Source: a virus. From it: DNA of 46,180 bases. The DNA is taken from positions 1 to 46,180 of IMG/VR virus record IMGVR_UViG_3300036859_000386. One strand, given 5' to 3'. The notes beneath the pieces were generated by a model. That model ran no database searches, was not told the origin of the DNA, and saw only the letters and a list, made by a program, of their open reading frames with translations. Position 1 is the first letter of the stretch; every line of letters starts with the position of its first letter. Positions 40,201 through 46,180 of this stretch are shown one piece after another. The translations under genes were made by a program, and so were the position numbers.

Positions 40201-40455
40201 ATGAAGTACGGCCAGATCCGGCGCCAGGGCGCCACCTTCGAGGTCATCAAGGTCACCGGCGACGTCGTCTGGATCCGCGATCTCGATCGCGGCCGCTCGA
40301 TCACCAACGATGCCGAGCGCGTGTGCGACGAGCTCGCGATCGAATACGGCAACCGGCGCATCATCTACCGCGACACCGACGGCGAGTGGGACGAGTTCGT
40401 GCACGAGCACGGCAGGTTCCTCAGCTTCGCGCCCGCACGGGGCATGGCGCCGTGA
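40201..40455 (+). CDS. First gene of the early operon, hypothetical
   Basis: The 84-aa product (MKYGQIRRQGATFEVIKVTGDVVWIRDLDRG...) is a small beta-rich protein. A good AGGGGCGGAAG ribosome site precedes the ATG. It is the first gene after the repressor-controlled promoter, a position where host-takeover or regulatory genes are common. No family is recognised. Confidence 0.65.
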   Translation: MKYGQIRRQGATFEVIKVTGDVVWIRDLDRGRSITNDAERVCDELAIEYGNRRIIYRDTDGEWDEFVHEHGRFLSFAPARGMAP

Positions 40456-40568
40456 ACCGCATCCGCATCCGCCACCGCCGCGAGGAGCTCGCGATCCTCG
40501 CCTTCACTCTCAAGATCGGCCTGGTCGCCTTCGCCGCCGCCGTGATCCAGAGCTTCCTCGAGCGATGA
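40452..40568 (+). CDS. 38-aa single-pass membrane peptide
   Basis: The GTG at 40452 overlaps the upstream stop (GTGA) and the TGA overlaps the next ATG. The product has a basic start (NRIRIRHRREEL) and one membrane helix (AILAFTLKIGLVAFAAAVI). The coupled junctions support translation. The function is unknown. Confidence 0.6.
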   Translation: MNRIRIRHRREELAILAFTLKIGLVAFAAAVIQSFLER

Positions 40569-40891
40569 TGAGCCGGCGCAACCCAGGTCTGATCGACGGA
40601 CTGCGCGCAGCGGTTGAGACCGATCGCGTGATCGAGCGCGCGCGTGGCGCCGTCGCCGAAGTCGCACGCTATCCGCGCGGCGCCGGCGGCGAGTGGCGCG
40701 TGGTGCACGATCGCACCGCGCACCAGGGTGTCGGCGTGTATCGCGTGTATGTCGGTCCGGCGCAAGTCGGGCGGCAGTCGAGCTTTCCCAATGCCGACGA
40801 TTGCCGGCGGCTCGAGCGTGCGGCGCCGGGCTATGCCGAATCGAGCGCGCCGCTGCCCACGCATCGCAACCAGCAACGGCGAGGCGCATGA
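40565..40891 (+). CDS. Hypothetical early protein
   Basis: The 108-aa product begins MMSRRNPGLIDGLRAAVETDRVIERARGAVAEVARYP and has a GGEWRVVHDRTAHQGVGVYRVYVG beta unit. The ATG overlaps the upstream stop. No family is recognised. Confidence 0.6.
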   Translation: MMSRRNPGLIDGLRAAVETDRVIERARGAVAEVARYPRGAGGEWRVVHDRTAHQGVGVYRVYVGPAQVGRQSSFPNADDCRRLERAAPGYAESSAPLPTHRNQQRRGA

Positions 40892-41097
40892 ACCTGCCCG
40901 AGCTCACCGCCACCGAGATCCAGGACCTGCGCATCGTGCACGCGAGCCTGCCGGCGATGAGCGCCATCCCCTTCGTGCGCTGCTTGGCCGAGCCGACGCT
41001 GCTGCTCTGCCTGCGCAACACGCTCGAAGCGCGCCGCCGGCGCCGCGCCAGAATCAAGGCCGATGTCGCCACCGAGCCCTTCCAGCTCACGCCCTGA
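40888..41097 (+). CDS. Hypothetical early protein
   Basis: The 69-aa product (MNLPELTATEIQDLRIVHASLPAMSA...) is mostly helical with a basic Arg-rich stretch (LEARRRRRARIKAD) that may bind nucleic acid. The ATG overlaps the previous stop (ATGA). No homologue is recognised. Confidence 0.6.
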   Translation: MNLPELTATEIQDLRIVHASLPAMSAIPFVRCLAEPTLLLCLRNTLEARRRRRARIKADVATEPFQLTP

Positions 41098-41109
41098 CCG
41101 GAGCCTGCC

Positions 41110-41232
41110 ATGCTCGATCGAGCCCTCGTCTTCATCGCGCGCCTCATCCGCGCCTGGCGCTATCACCGGCTCCTGCGCTACAGCTGGCGGCTCGCCTGGG
41201 CGAAGGCCGGCTGGCAGGTGGCGGATCTCTGA
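41110..41232 (+). CDS. 40-aa amphipathic basic peptide
   Basis: The ATG at 41110 opens a 40-codon frame (MLDRALVFIARLIRAWRYHR...WAKAGWQVADL) that ends on the ATG of the next gene (TGATG). The repeated Trp/Arg/Leu pattern is amphipathic. I recall near-identical small proteins in other phages, but no function. Confidence 0.6.
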   Translation: MLDRALVFIARLIRAWRYHRLLRYSWRLAWAKAGWQVADL

Positions 41233-41537
41233 TGTCCGTGAGTTGCGACCGCACCGGCTGCTTCCATCTCGCCTTCTGGCGGCCGGTCATCGTCATGCAC
41301 CTGATGCCGCCCCGGGTCGCGGTGCTGCCCGGCATCGAGCTGGATGAGCGCCACACCACGCCGGCGCGCGCCGTGCTCGACCTGAACCTCTGTAGCGGCC
41401 ACCGCCAGGTCCTCACGCTGCACGAGCTCGTCAGCGACGATGCCTGGCGCGGCCTGCAGGCGGGCCTTCGCGCCGCCGGCCTGCCCGCTCCCGATCGCGC
41501 GCGCCTCGAGCTCGAGTGGGAGAAGCTCGCATGCTGA
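41232..41537 (+). CDS. Hypothetical early protein
   Basis: The 101-aa product starts MSVSCDRTGCFHLAFWRPVIVMHLMPP and includes LNLCSGHRQVLTLHELVSDDAW. Conserved Cys and His residues could bind metal. The stop overlaps the start of the next gene (41531). The function is unknown. Confidence 0.65.
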   Translation: MSVSCDRTGCFHLAFWRPVIVMHLMPPRVAVLPGIELDERHTTPARAVLDLNLCSGHRQVLTLHELVSDDAWRGLQAGLRAAGLPAPDRARLELEWEKLAC

Positions 41538-42415
41538 GCGCGCTCACCATCTTCGCCGCCACCTTCGTGTCCGTGTTCGCGCTCGGCCTGCAGAGCCTCA
41601 ACGTCAACCAGGGCTACTACTTCGCCGCCATCGCGACGAGCTTTTTCATCTCGACCGGCCACATTTTCCTGTATCGCTACATGCCGCAGCCGGGAAGCCT
41701 CGACCTGGTCGGCTATTACCTCGGCGGCATGGCCGGCATCGCCTCGAGCATGTGGTTCCACCGCAGCGTCAAGGCCTGGTGGAGCGCGCGGCGCAATCGC
41801 AGGCACCCGGGCCAGCACGATCCGCTGCCGGACCTGGCGACGTGGACGCTCGCGCGCCGCTTCAGACGGCCAGTGAATCAGATCTATGCGAAGGCCGCAG
41901 CGCTCGGCCTCGGCAAGAGTGACGCCTTCTTCGCCGGGCCGCTTGCCTGGCGGCTAGACGGTGTCATCGGCACAAAAACCCGTTTCAAAAAGGGCATGGT
42001 GCCGTGGAACAAGGGCACGCATTGCGTCGCCGGCGGCCGCTCGGCGGAGACGCGCTTCAAGAAAGGCCACCGCCCGCACACCTGGCTGCCGATCGGCGCC
42101 GAGCGCTTGTCGAAGGAGGGCTATCTTCAACGCAAGATCAGCGACACCGGCTACACGCCGCGCGACTTCAAAGCGGTTCATAACCTGATCTGGCAGGAGA
42201 TTCATGGGCCCATTCCTCCGCACCATGTCGTCGCCTTCCGCGATGGCAACAAGCGCAATCTCGATCCGGTCAATTTCGAGTTGATCAGCCGCGTGGAGCT
42301 CATGCGGCGCAACAGCTATCACAACTATCCGAAGCCCATCGCGCGCGCCATCCAGCTGCGCGGCCAGCTCGTGCGTCAGATCAACCGGAGGATGCGCCTT
42401 GAAAAACAAGATTGA
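41531..42415 (+). CDS. Membrane protein fused to a C-terminal HNH endonuclease
   Basis: The 294-aa product joins two unlike parts. Residues 1-90 have about three membrane segments (ALTIFAATFVSVFALGL, YFAAIATSFFISTGHIFLY, YYLGGMAGIASS). From about 100 the sequence is that of a phage HNH protein: TLARRFRRPVNQIYAKAAALGLGKS, TRFKKGMVPWNKG, then ETRFKKGHRPHTWLPIG, LQRKISDTGYTPRDF, AVHNLIWQEIHGPIPPHHVVAFRDGNKRNLDPVNFEL and LMRRNSYHN. The HNH part lacks its usual N-terminal ~20 residues, so the junction looks like a deletion or insertion fusion. Confidence 0.8.
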   Translation: MLSALTIFAATFVSVFALGLQSLNVNQGYYFAAIATSFFISTGHIFLYRYMPQPGSLDLVGYYLGGMAGIASSMWFHRSVKAWWSARRNRRHPGQHDPLPDLATWTLARRFRRPVNQIYAKAAALGLGKSDAFFAGPLAWRLDGVIGTKTRFKKGMVPWNKGTHCVAGGRSAETRFKKGHRPHTWLPIGAERLSKEGYLQRKISDTGYTPRDFKAVHNLIWQEIHGPIPPHHVVAFRDGNKRNLDPVNFELISRVELMRRNSYHNYPKPIARAIQLRGQLVRQINRRMRLEKQD

Positions 42416-42662
42416 AGATCTCCGCAACCACCTGTTCGAGACGATCGAGGCCTTGAAGGACGCCGAGAAGCCGATGGAGCTCAACCGCGCGAGGACCATT
42501 GCGGAGGTCGCGCAGACGATCATCAACACCGCGAAGGTCGAAGTCGATTTTCTGCGCATGACGCAGGGCCAAAGAGGGACTGGCTTCATTCCGCACGAGC
42601 AACTTCCGGGAACACCGGAACGGCCGCGCCTCGTAAAAGGCAAAGCCACAACCGACGATTGA
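42399..42662 (+). CDS. Conserved hypothetical protein before the DGR
   Basis: The 87-aa product (KNKIEDLRNHLFETIEALKDAEKPMELNRARTIAEVAQTI...) is a helical phage protein I have seen next to HNH genes of the preceding type. The start is TTG at 42399, overlapping the HNH end. It is the last gene before the DGR targets. The function is unknown. Confidence 0.7.
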   Translation: MKNKIEDLRNHLFETIEALKDAEKPMELNRARTIAEVAQTIINTAKVEVDFLRMTQGQRGTGFIPHEQLPGTPERPRLVKGKATTDD

Positions 42663-42677
42663 GAGAGCGAGATTCCC

Positions 42678-43007
42678 ATGTCACAAGCCGTCGCACGCGA
42701 TACCGTCATCCCCGTAGCCGCTCAAGCCTACAACCTGGTCTTGCTGCCAGGTGAATTCACTGGGCCCTGGAACGATGCTGTCGCCTGGGCGAAAGAGCAG
42801 GGCGGTGAATTGCCCACGCGAGCCGAGCAGCTCCTGCTGCTCGCCCAAGCACGCGATGAATTCAAGAAGGACTGGTATTGGTCGAGCGAGCAGCACGCCG
42901 GCGACTCTGCCTCCGCTTGGTTTCAGGATTTCGACTACGGCGGCCAGAACGGCAACCACAAGGGTTACGAGCTCAGGGCCCGTGCGGTCCGCAGATTGCC
43001 GATTTAA
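42678..43007 (+). CDS. DGR target protein 1 (DUF1566/C-type-lectin-like)
   Basis: The 109-aa product has the target-protein pattern NLVLLPGE...WNDAVAWAKEQGGELPTRAEQ, WYWSSEQHAGD, then the variable segment (residues 72-107) and the invariant end ELRARAVRRLPI. Such domains expose variable residues on a C-type-lectin-like fold and bind ligands. The variable repeat lies at 42890-42996. No signal peptide or membrane segment is seen, so it acts in the cytoplasm or on the virion. Confidence 0.88.
   Translation: MSQAVARDTVIPVAAQAYNLVLLPGEFTGPWNDAVAWAKEQGGELPTRAEQLLLLAQARDEFKKDWYWSSEQHAGDSASAWFQDFDYGGQNGNHKGYELRARAVRRLPI
42890..42996 (+). repeat. DGR variable repeat VR1
   Basis: It aligns without gaps to the template repeat at 44566-44672. 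By hand I count 13 differences, every one at a template adenine. The first and last bases match exactly (GCAG... and ...CGCAGAT). The unchanged GC-rich end AGGGCCCGTGCGGTCCGC may mark the initiation of mutagenic homology. Confidence 0.93.
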
Positions 43008-43035
43008 CCATTCGCCAATTCCACCGAGGATTCCC

Positions 43036-43440
43036 ATGTCACGCGCCACTGCACGCAACCTGAAGTCCGCCGCCGCGGCCACCATCATCCTGCCCAAGCT
43101 CGCCAAGGGCGAGCGCTATGCCGGGATCTTGCTCGACGAGAAGGGCGCGCCGGGCCATCACCTAGTGCTGCTGCCCGGCACGAGTGAGAAGGACCTCAAC
43201 TGGGAGGACGCCAAGGCCTGGGCGAAGAAGCAGGTCGGCGAGTTGCCGACGCGCCGCGAGCAATCGCTGCTGATGGCGAACGCCAAGCAGCACATCGAGG
43301 GCCGCTGGCACTGGTCGAGCGAGCAGAACGCCGGCGTCTCTGCCTACGCTTGGTGTCAGAGTTTCGACGACGGCAGCCAGAGCAGCTTCCTCAAGGATAG
43401 CAAGCTCAGGGCCCGTGCGGTCCGCAGAGTGCCGATTTAA
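43036..43440 (+). CDS. DGR target protein 2
   Basis: The 134-aa product shares the target layout with protein 1: HHLVLLPGTSEKDLNWEDAKAWAKKQVGELPTR, WHWSSEQNAG, then variable residues 97-132 and the end KLRARAVRRVPI. The N-terminal ~40 residues are unlike the other targets. It is a paralogue that probably arose by duplication of the cassette. Confidence 0.88.
   Translation: MSRATARNLKSAAAATIILPKLAKGERYAGILLDEKGAPGHHLVLLPGTSEKDLNWEDAKAWAKKQVGELPTRREQSLLMANAKQHIEGRWHWSSEQNAGVSAYAWCQSFDDGSQSSFLKDSKLRARAVRRVPI
43323..43428 (+). repeat. DGR variable repeat VR2
   Basis: The gap-free alignment to the template shows 12 differences, all at template adenines. A G replaces the final T just after the homology. 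Codons 15, 16, 18, 20 to 23 and 26 of the repeat are most changed. Confidence 0.93.
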
Positions 43441-43473
43441 CCATTCAGCCATTCACCGAGAGGATTTTCACGC

Positions 43474-43965
43474 ATGGAAAACGAACTCAGCGCCGAGCAT
43501 CTGCGCCAGGAAGTCACGGTCACATTGCCGCTCGGCGCGGTGCTGCGGCTCGGCAATGGCGGCGAGCCCTTGGAGCGCGAGGCCCTGGGGCTGCGCGCGG
43601 CCTTCCAGAGAGACACCAGCCCGGAGATCGGCGAGGCCTACGAGGGCGGCATCTACGCCGGCCTGTCGCTCCACGACGGCCTGCCTGTCGAGCTCGTGCT
43701 TCTGCCGGACGACGAGGAATTGAAGTGGGTCGACGCCGTCGCATGGGGTGAGAAGCAGGGCGGCTCGCTGCCCTCGCGCATCGATCAGCTGGTGCTCCTC
43801 CAAAACCTGAAGAGCGAATTCAAGGAGCGAGCGTATTGGTCGAGCGAGCAGGACGCCGGCGACTCTGCCTTCGCTTGGTATCAGAGTTTCAGCTACGGCG
43901 ACCAGTTCAGCTACCCCAAGGATGGCAAGCTCAGGGCCCGTGCGGTCCGCAGATTGCCCATTTAA
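43474..43965 (+). CDS. DGR target protein 3
   Basis: The 163-aa product has a longer N-terminal region (MENELSAEHLRQEVTVTLPLG..., GIYAGLSLHDGLPVELVLLPDDEELKW) before the target core and the variable segment (about 126-161). The end KLRARAVRRLPI is shared. The extra N-terminal domain may link it to a different partner from targets 1 and 2. Confidence 0.88.
   Translation: MENELSAEHLRQEVTVTLPLGAVLRLGNGGEPLEREALGLRAAFQRDTSPEIGEAYEGGIYAGLSLHDGLPVELVLLPDDEELKWVDAVAWGEKQGGSLPSRIDQLVLLQNLKSEFKERAYWSSEQDAGDSAFAWYQSFSYGDQFSYPKDGKLRARAVRRLPI
43848..43954 (+). repeat. DGR variable repeat VR3
   Basis: It has 13 differences from the template by hand, all at template adenines, and no other mismatch over 107 nt. 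Changes such as AAC to TTC at codon 20 and AAC to GGC at codon 26 need two events in one codon. Confidence 0.93.
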
Positions 43966-43990
43966 CCATTCGCCCATTCGCGAGACTTGA

Positions 43991-44347
43991 TTGAGCCTGC
44001 ATAGCGACACCGAGATCTACCGCGCAGTGGTCGAGCTCGCGAAGTTCGTCGCGCGCGCGGTCGAGAACATGCGCCGCGACATGAAGCCCACGATGGGCAG
44101 GATGCTGCTCGAGGAGTGCGTCTGGATGGGCGTGGTGGTGCGCCGCGTGAACATCGCGATCGACCAGGCCAAGCTGCCGCTCCTCGAGGAGCTGCTCGAG
44201 CAGCTCGAGATCGTGCAGTTCGTGCTGCGCCTAGCGCGCGACTGCCGCTACGTGGCGCCCGCGACCTTCGCCGACTCGGTGCCGCTCACCGCCTCGGTCG
44301 GAAGACAGGCCACTGCCTTGAGGAATTACTTTGCACCCGCGCCGTAA
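43991..44347 (+). CDS. avd: Accessory variability determinant (Avd-like)
   Basis: The 118-aa product is an all-helical protein (SDTEIYRAVVELAKFVARAVENMRRD, EECVWMGVVVRRVNIAI, LLEELLEQLEIVQFVLRLARDCRYV) of the size and pattern of Avd. Avd is a basic four-helix bundle that forms a pentamer and binds the reverse transcriptase and template RNA in known DGRs. The start is TTG at 43991. It sits between the target genes and the template repeat, as expected. Confidence 0.75.
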   Translation: MSLHSDTEIYRAVVELAKFVARAVENMRRDMKPTMGRMLLEECVWMGVVVRRVNIAIDQAKLPLLEELLEQLEIVQFVLRLARDCRYVAPATFADSVPLTASVGRQATALRNYFAPAP

Positions 44348-44565
44348 GCGCCTGTTGCGCGACCGCCATGGCGATCGCGCCCGTGCGCTCTTCAATCTGA
44401 TCGCGCCGCTGCCCGCCACGGGCACCGACATGCGCAGCACGGAGACCGCTGGCCCTCAGTCCCCGCAATGGGATCTGTTCGGCCAGAGCGCGTCCGGCGC
44501 AGTCTCCCCGTCGATCGGCCGGCAGCCAGGCCTTCGGCAGGGCGACGTGGAAGCCGCGATCGACC

Positions 44566-44672
44566 GCAGAACGCCGGCGACTCTGCCTACGCTTGGTATC
44601 AGAATTTCAACAACGGCAACCAGAACAACAACCACAAGGATAACAAGCTCAGGGCCCGTGCGGTCCGCAGAT
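44566..44672 (+). repeat. DGR template repeat (TR)
   Basis: This 107-nt sequence is adenine-rich (33 by hand count) compared with its surroundings. Read in the target frame, its codons are mostly AAC/AAT/AAG. Each VR differs from it only at adenines. It lies between avd and the reverse transcriptase. A GTG at 44658, inside the repeat, may be the start of that gene. Confidence 0.93.
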
Positions 44673-45767
44673 CGAAGCGGCGCGGACTTTTCTTACAGGG
44701 AGCTGCTCGGCGCCTGGCTCGACTGCCGGCGCACCAAGCGCAACACCCACGGCGCGCTCGAGTTCGAGGCCGAGCTCGAGGCGAACCTAGACGAGCTCCA
44801 CGCGGCGCTGGCGGACGGCAGCTATGCGCCCGGGCGCTCGATCTGCTTCGTCATCACGCGGCCGCGGCCGCGCGAGGTGTGGGCGGCGCCGTTCCGCGAT
44901 CGCGTGGTTCACCATCTGCTCTACAATCGCGTCGGGCCGCGCTTCGAGGCCTCGTTCATCGCCGATAGCTGTGCCTGCATCGAAGGGCGCGGCACGCTCT
45001 ACGCCGCGCGCCGCCTCGAGGCAAGAGCGCGCTCGATCACCAAGGCCTGGTCGAGGCCCGCGTACTACCTGAAATGCGATCTCGCCAACTTCTTCGTCGC
45101 GATCGACAAGCGCATCCTCCACGAGCTGCTCGCCGCCAGGATCAGCGAGCCCTGGTGGCTGGATCTCGCCGGGCGCATCCTCTTCCACGATCCGCGCGCC
45201 GACGTCGAGGTGCGCGGCGCGCGCGGCTGTTTCGGCCTGATCCCGCCGCACAAGAGCCTCTTCCACCAGGACGCGCTCCATGGCCTGCCGATCGGCAATC
45301 TGAGCTCACAATTTTTCGCGAACGTCTACCTCGACGTCCTCGATCAGTTCGTCAAACACCGGCTGCACGCGCGCCATTACGTGCGCTACGTCGACGACTT
45401 CGTGCTGCTGCACGAATCGCCGCAGCAGCTCAACGCCTGGCGCGCCGCGATCGAGACCTTCCTCGCCGAGCGCCTCGCCATGCGCCTCAACCCGGCGAAG
45501 ACCATCCTGCAGCCCATCGCGCGCGGCTTCGACTTCGTCGGCCACGCCATCAAGCCCTGGCACCGCCAGATCCGCCGGCGCACCTTTAACGAGGCCCTGA
45601 GCCGAACGGCGGCCGTCGACGCCGACGAGCTCCACCGTACCGCCAACAGCTACTTCGGCCTGCTGCGCCAGGCGACGCATAGCCATCATGATCGCGCGCG
45701 CGTGGCGAACCTCGCGCGCTTCCGAGGTCTAGCCGTCGACCATCGATTGACCAAGGCTTACGCGTGA
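44658..45767 (+). CDS. DGR reverse transcriptase
   Basis: The 369-aa product has the retroelement polymerase motifs. REVWAAPFRDRVVHHLL lies near the start, YYLKCDLANFFVAIDK has a metal-binding Asp, GLPIGNLSSQFFANVYLD is near 209-226, and the catalytic YVDD is at 244-247. RGFDFVGHAIKPW belongs to the thumb. Adenine-specific mutagenic copying of the template repeat is its role in this family. The GTG at 44658 is my choice because FSYRELLGAWLDCRRTKRNTHG should lie near the N-terminus; the longer frame from TTG 44331 runs through TR. The stop overlaps the next GTG. Confidence 0.92.
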   Translation: MRSADRSGADFSYRELLGAWLDCRRTKRNTHGALEFEAELEANLDELHAALADGSYAPGRSICFVITRPRPREVWAAPFRDRVVHHLLYNRVGPRFEASFIADSCACIEGRGTLYAARRLEARARSITKAWSRPAYYLKCDLANFFVAIDKRILHELLAARISEPWWLDLAGRILFHDPRADVEVRGARGCFGLIPPHKSLFHQDALHGLPIGNLSSQFFANVYLDVLDQFVKHRLHARHYVRYVDDFVLLHESPQQLNAWRAAIETFLAERLAMRLNPAKTILQPIARGFDFVGHAIKPWHRQIRRRTFNEALSRTAAVDADELHRTANSYFGLLRQATHSHHDRARVANLARFRGLAVDHRLTKAYA

Positions 45768-46180
45768 ACGCCGCCATCTGCATCGGCTGCGGCTGCGACG
45801 ACGATCACGCCTGCGAGCTCGGCTGCGCCTGGCTCAACGTCGACCGCAGCGCAGGTCTCGGCGTGTGCAGCAGCTGCCCGGGCTGGCTCGGCGAATTCAA
45901 GAACATGCGCCAGCGGCGCTACTTCGTGTCGATCACCTACAAGATCATCTGCTTTGGTGGGCCGAAGGAAGTGGAGGGCCGCGCGTTGTGGCTGCCGGCG
46001 CCGTTCTCGGGCCTGCGTTTCTGCGTCTCAAGCCGCGACGGCGAATGGCGCATCGACCACTATGACAGCGGCCGCGCCGTCAACGGCCCGACGATCGAGG
46101 CCACCGCAGCGAAGCCCAACGAGATCCGCCACGCACGCGCCTGGGCGCGCGACGGCTCGAGCCGCGAGCGCGCAGTTCGC
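45764..46180 (+). CDS. Cysteine-rich hypothetical protein, 5' part (continues at base 1)
   Basis: The GTG at 45764 overlaps the reverse-transcriptase stop (GTGA). The product starts VNAAICIGCGCDDDHACELGC and then has GVCSSCPGW, two clusters of cysteines that could bind zinc. A CIxCGCDDxHAC start is one I associate with phage hypotheticals of unknown function. It continues at base 2 after the circular junction, and ends at 230 after an apparent frame change. The gene is part of the early operon. Confidence 0.75.
   Translation, partial: MNAAICIGCGCDDDHACELGCAWLNVDRSAGLGVCSSCPGWLGEFKNMRQRRYFVSITYKIICFGGPKEVEGRALWLPAPFSGLRFCVSSRDGEWRIDHYDSGRAVNGPTIEATAAKPNEIRHARAWARDGSSRERAVR
46054..46180. repeat. 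Terminal direct repeat, right copy
   Basis: This is identical to bases 1-127, as described for the left copy. Removing one copy gives the circular 46,053-bp sequence. Confidence 0.93.

Noticed and set aside
44331-44657. RT start at TTG 44331
   Set aside because: The added residues overlap avd, run through TR and look non-protein-like; RT homologues start close to the FSYREL segment.
44468-44968. ORF reading TR in the target-protein frame
   Set aside because: It gives the target-like residues only within TR and junk on both sides, as expected for a non-coding template.

Overview
The window is a complete temperate siphophage genome, apparently assembled as a circle. Bases 1-127 are repeated exactly at 46054-46180, so the unit genome is 46,053 bp, and at least one gene runs across the artificial ends. 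The organism is inferred, not shown. GC is high, GTG starts and 4-bp GTGA/ATGA overlaps are common, and an inner/outer spanin pair follows an endolysin, so the host is Gram-negative, probably a high-GC Pseudomonadota (beta or gamma). The precise 127-bp overlap is typical of a de Bruijn (k=127) metagenome contig.

Layout. A regulatory core lies at 39.0-40.2 kb: a leftward Cro/YdaS-like HTH gene, a rightward CI-like repressor, an unlisted 57-aa membrane protein and a set of GCATTTGC-type operator half-sites. From it, a rightward early operon runs 40.2 kb -> end/start -> about 2.2 kb. It carries small hypothetical genes, a membrane-protein/HNH fusion, a diversity-generating retroelement (DGR), an HNH endonuclease gene inserted at the start of a DUF5131 gene, and a cupin. 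A large serine integrase with its own near-consensus promoter follows at 2.2-3.8 kb. A leftward transcript runs 39.3 -> 4.2 kb: an RHH-like protein, a VapE-type replication ATPase with candidate iterons beside it, a zinc-finger protein in the position of a Q antiterminator, an HNH gene, terminase, a block of repeat-rich adhesin-like genes, portal, a fused protease-capsid gene, tail genes with a programmed -1 frameshift, J-like tip protein, glycine-rich adhesin, and a lysis cassette. The leftward operon ends at an intrinsic terminator at 4161-4201, just past a tiny gene that seems to start with ATT.

The DGR at 42.7-45.8 kb is the best supported unusual system. Three paralogous target genes each end in a 106-107-nt variable repeat. 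By hand alignment they differ from the template repeat (44566-44672) at 38 positions, every one a template adenine. An Avd-like gene and a YVDD reverse transcriptase complete it. The targets are small stand-alone proteins in the early, repressor-controlled operon rather than the tail module.

The best candidate for something undescribed is a 142-nt RNA on the + strand at 25740-25881, in the otherwise leftward head module. It has a tRNA-like acceptor stem, D-arm and canonical T-arm, but a GAAA-capped hairpin where the anticodon arm should be, and extra hairpins in the variable region. A perfect TATAAT lies at -12 to -7 relative to its first paired base, and five T's follow its last paired base, so it looks like an independent transcript.

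Other notable points are a 550-aa protein with 22 copies of a ~20-residue repeat, a 157-bp MITE with 19-bp perfect inverted repeats, direct repeats just upstream of the small terminase gene, and two HNH genes fused to the 5' ends of neighbouring genes.
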